In this document: positions 4,231-5,111 of the stretch, piece after piece
Position numbering within the stretch: the stretch's first letter is position 1
Layout: each line of letters opens with the position of its first letter
Source of the DNA: Collinsella sp.
Lineage (GTDB): Bacteria; Actinomycetota; Coriobacteriia; Coriobacteriales; Coriobacteriaceae
Length of the DNA: 5,111 nucleotides
Reading direction: 5' to 3'
NCBI GenBank assembly: GCA_022745215.1
Contig: JAIIWC010000084.1
Location: 1-5,111 of the forward strand
The notes under the pieces: model-generated
What the model saw: the letters and a program-made list of their open reading frames with translations, nothing else
Told to the model about the DNA's origin: nothing
Database searches by the model: none
Made by a program: the position numbers and the translations under genes

Positions 4231-5111
4231 TGAACGTGCTCCAAACGTGATGCAGACCGGCGATGAACTTGTCGATGTCGGCCTTGTCGTTGTAGAAGGC
4301 TACGCTGGCGCGGCAGCAGGCAAGGTTCTCGACGCCCAGCCAGGTGAGCAGCGGCTGCGCGCAGTGGTGACCGGCGCGGATGCAGACGCCGTCCATGTCC
4401 ATGATGCTCGCGACGTCGTGCGGGTGGATGCCCTTGACGTTAAAGCTCACGACGCCGTGGTGGTTGTCCCAATAGATGGAGCCGATGATCTGGACAAAGT
4501 CGAGCTGCATGAGCTCGCCCATCAGGTAGTGGACGAGTGCCTGCTCGCGTGCCTGGATGTTCTCGTAACCCACCGTGTTGACCAGGTAATCGAGTGCGGC
4601 GCCTGTGGCGAAGATGCCGGCGGCGTCCTGCGTGCCGGCCTCGAATTTCTCGGGGACGGGCGCCCAGACGGCGTCCTGCTCGGTGACCGAATCGATCATC
4701 TCGCCGCCGGTAAGCATGGGCGGCATGGCGTTGAGCAGGTCCATCTTGCCCCACAGCACGCCGATGCCCATGGGGCCCATGGCCTTGTGTGCGCTAAAGG
4801 CAAAGAAGTCGGCGCCCAGATCGGCCACATCGACCGGCATGTGCGGCAGCGACTGCGCGCCGTCGACGACCAGATAGCCGCCGTACTTGTGCACGAGCTT
4901 GCCGAGATTCTTGACCGGGTTCTCGACGCCCAGAACGTTAGAGACCTGACCCACGGCCAAGATCTTGGTCTTGGGGCCCACCTTGGACAGAACCTCCTCG
5001 GTGGTGAGCTGGCCGGTCTTGGTGGGGTAGAGGTAGACGAGCTTGGCGCCGGTCTCGCGGCAGACCTGCTGCCACGGGATCAGGTTGGAGTGGTGCTCCA
5101 TGATGGTGATG
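4223..5111 (-). CDS. sufS: SufS-type cysteine desulfurase (partial, N-terminus beyond the window)
   Basis: The frame is open to the right edge and supplies the last 295 residues; about 115 N-terminal residues are missing compared with E. coli SufS (406 residues). The visible part starts in the TIMEHHSNLIPWQ motif, whose His stacks on PLP. Counting from that Met (5101-5099), DGAQ (80-83) holds the Asp that contacts the PLP ring nitrogen, FSAHKAMGP holds the Schiff-base lysine K106 (codon 4786-4784), and RAGHHCAQPL holds the persulfide cysteine C247 (codon 4363-4361). RASVAFYN (264-271) carries the substrate-carboxylate Arg. The His-to-Lys and Lys-to-Cys spacings agree with SufS to within a few residues. 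This is a group II PLP enzyme that converts L-cysteine to alanine and passes sulfane sulfur to SufU. SufC, SufB and SufD genes are expected upstream, beyond the window, as in other Gram-positive suf operons. Confidence 0.96.
   Translation of the reverse strand, partial: ITIMEHHSNLIPWQQVCRETGAKLVYLYPTKTGQLTTEEVLSKVGPKTKILAVGQVSNVLGVENPVKNLGKLVHKYGGYLVVDGAQSLPHMPVDVADLGADFFAFSAHKAMGPMGIGVLWGKMDLLNAMPPMLTGGEMIDSVTEQDAVWAPVPEKFEAGTQDAAGIFATGAALDYLVNTVGYENIQAREQALVHYLMGELMQLDFVQIIGSIYWDNHHGVVSFNVKGIHPHDVASIMDMDGVCIRAGHHCAQPLLTWLGVENLACCRASVAFYNDKADIDKFIAGLHHVWSTFNG

Noticed and set aside
1..5111. CRISPR array, tRNA, rRNA or toxin-antitoxin system
   Set aside because: No regularly spaced repeats, cloverleaf or rRNA-like sequence, and no small paired genes were found.

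Overview
The window looks like a fragment of a high-GC, anaerobic Coriobacteriia genome, with Collinsella or a close relative as the best guess. The reasons are GC-rich codon use, a SufS-SufU (Gram-positive type) Fe-S operon, and a GGGtGRT-family protein paired with a NifU-like scaffold, a combination known from anaerobes. Genus is inference; no rRNA or other marker is present.

Layout, left to right. (1) 1-512, minus strand: the N-terminal 170 residues of an FAD-dependent oxidoreductase of the fumarate reductase / L-aspartate oxidase type, running off the left edge. (2) 513-768: intergenic, with a very clear rho-independent terminator at 701-733 that ends the next operon, plus a small repeated motif upstream of the FAD gene. 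(3) 769-2526, minus strand: a two-gene operon, NifU-like Fe-S scaffold followed 18 bases later by a GGGtGRT-family protein of unknown function. Codon use is strongly biased, suggesting high expression, and the leader RNA (2551-2603) can form competing hairpins. (4) 2527-2929: a 403-base divergent intergenic region with candidate promoters and small inverted repeats. (5) 2930-3730, plus strand: a single-copy-looking Y1/HUH transposase of the REP-associated (RAYT-like) class with a C-terminal helix-turn-helix. (6) 3731-3795: a short convergent intergenic with two hairpins. (7) 3796-5111, minus strand: sufU and the C-terminal ~295 residues of sufS, overlapping by 8 bases, with sufS running off the right edge.

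The working theme is iron-sulfur metabolism. SufS supplies persulfide sulfur, SufU accepts it, and about 1.3 kb away a separate scaffold-like protein is coupled to the uncharacterised GGGtGRT protein. The most interesting unexplained unit is this scaffold-GGGtGRT pair, which has no desulfurase of its own in the operon. The RAYT-like gene sits between the two Fe-S loci and has less biased codon use than the scaffold operon, consistent with a separate history.
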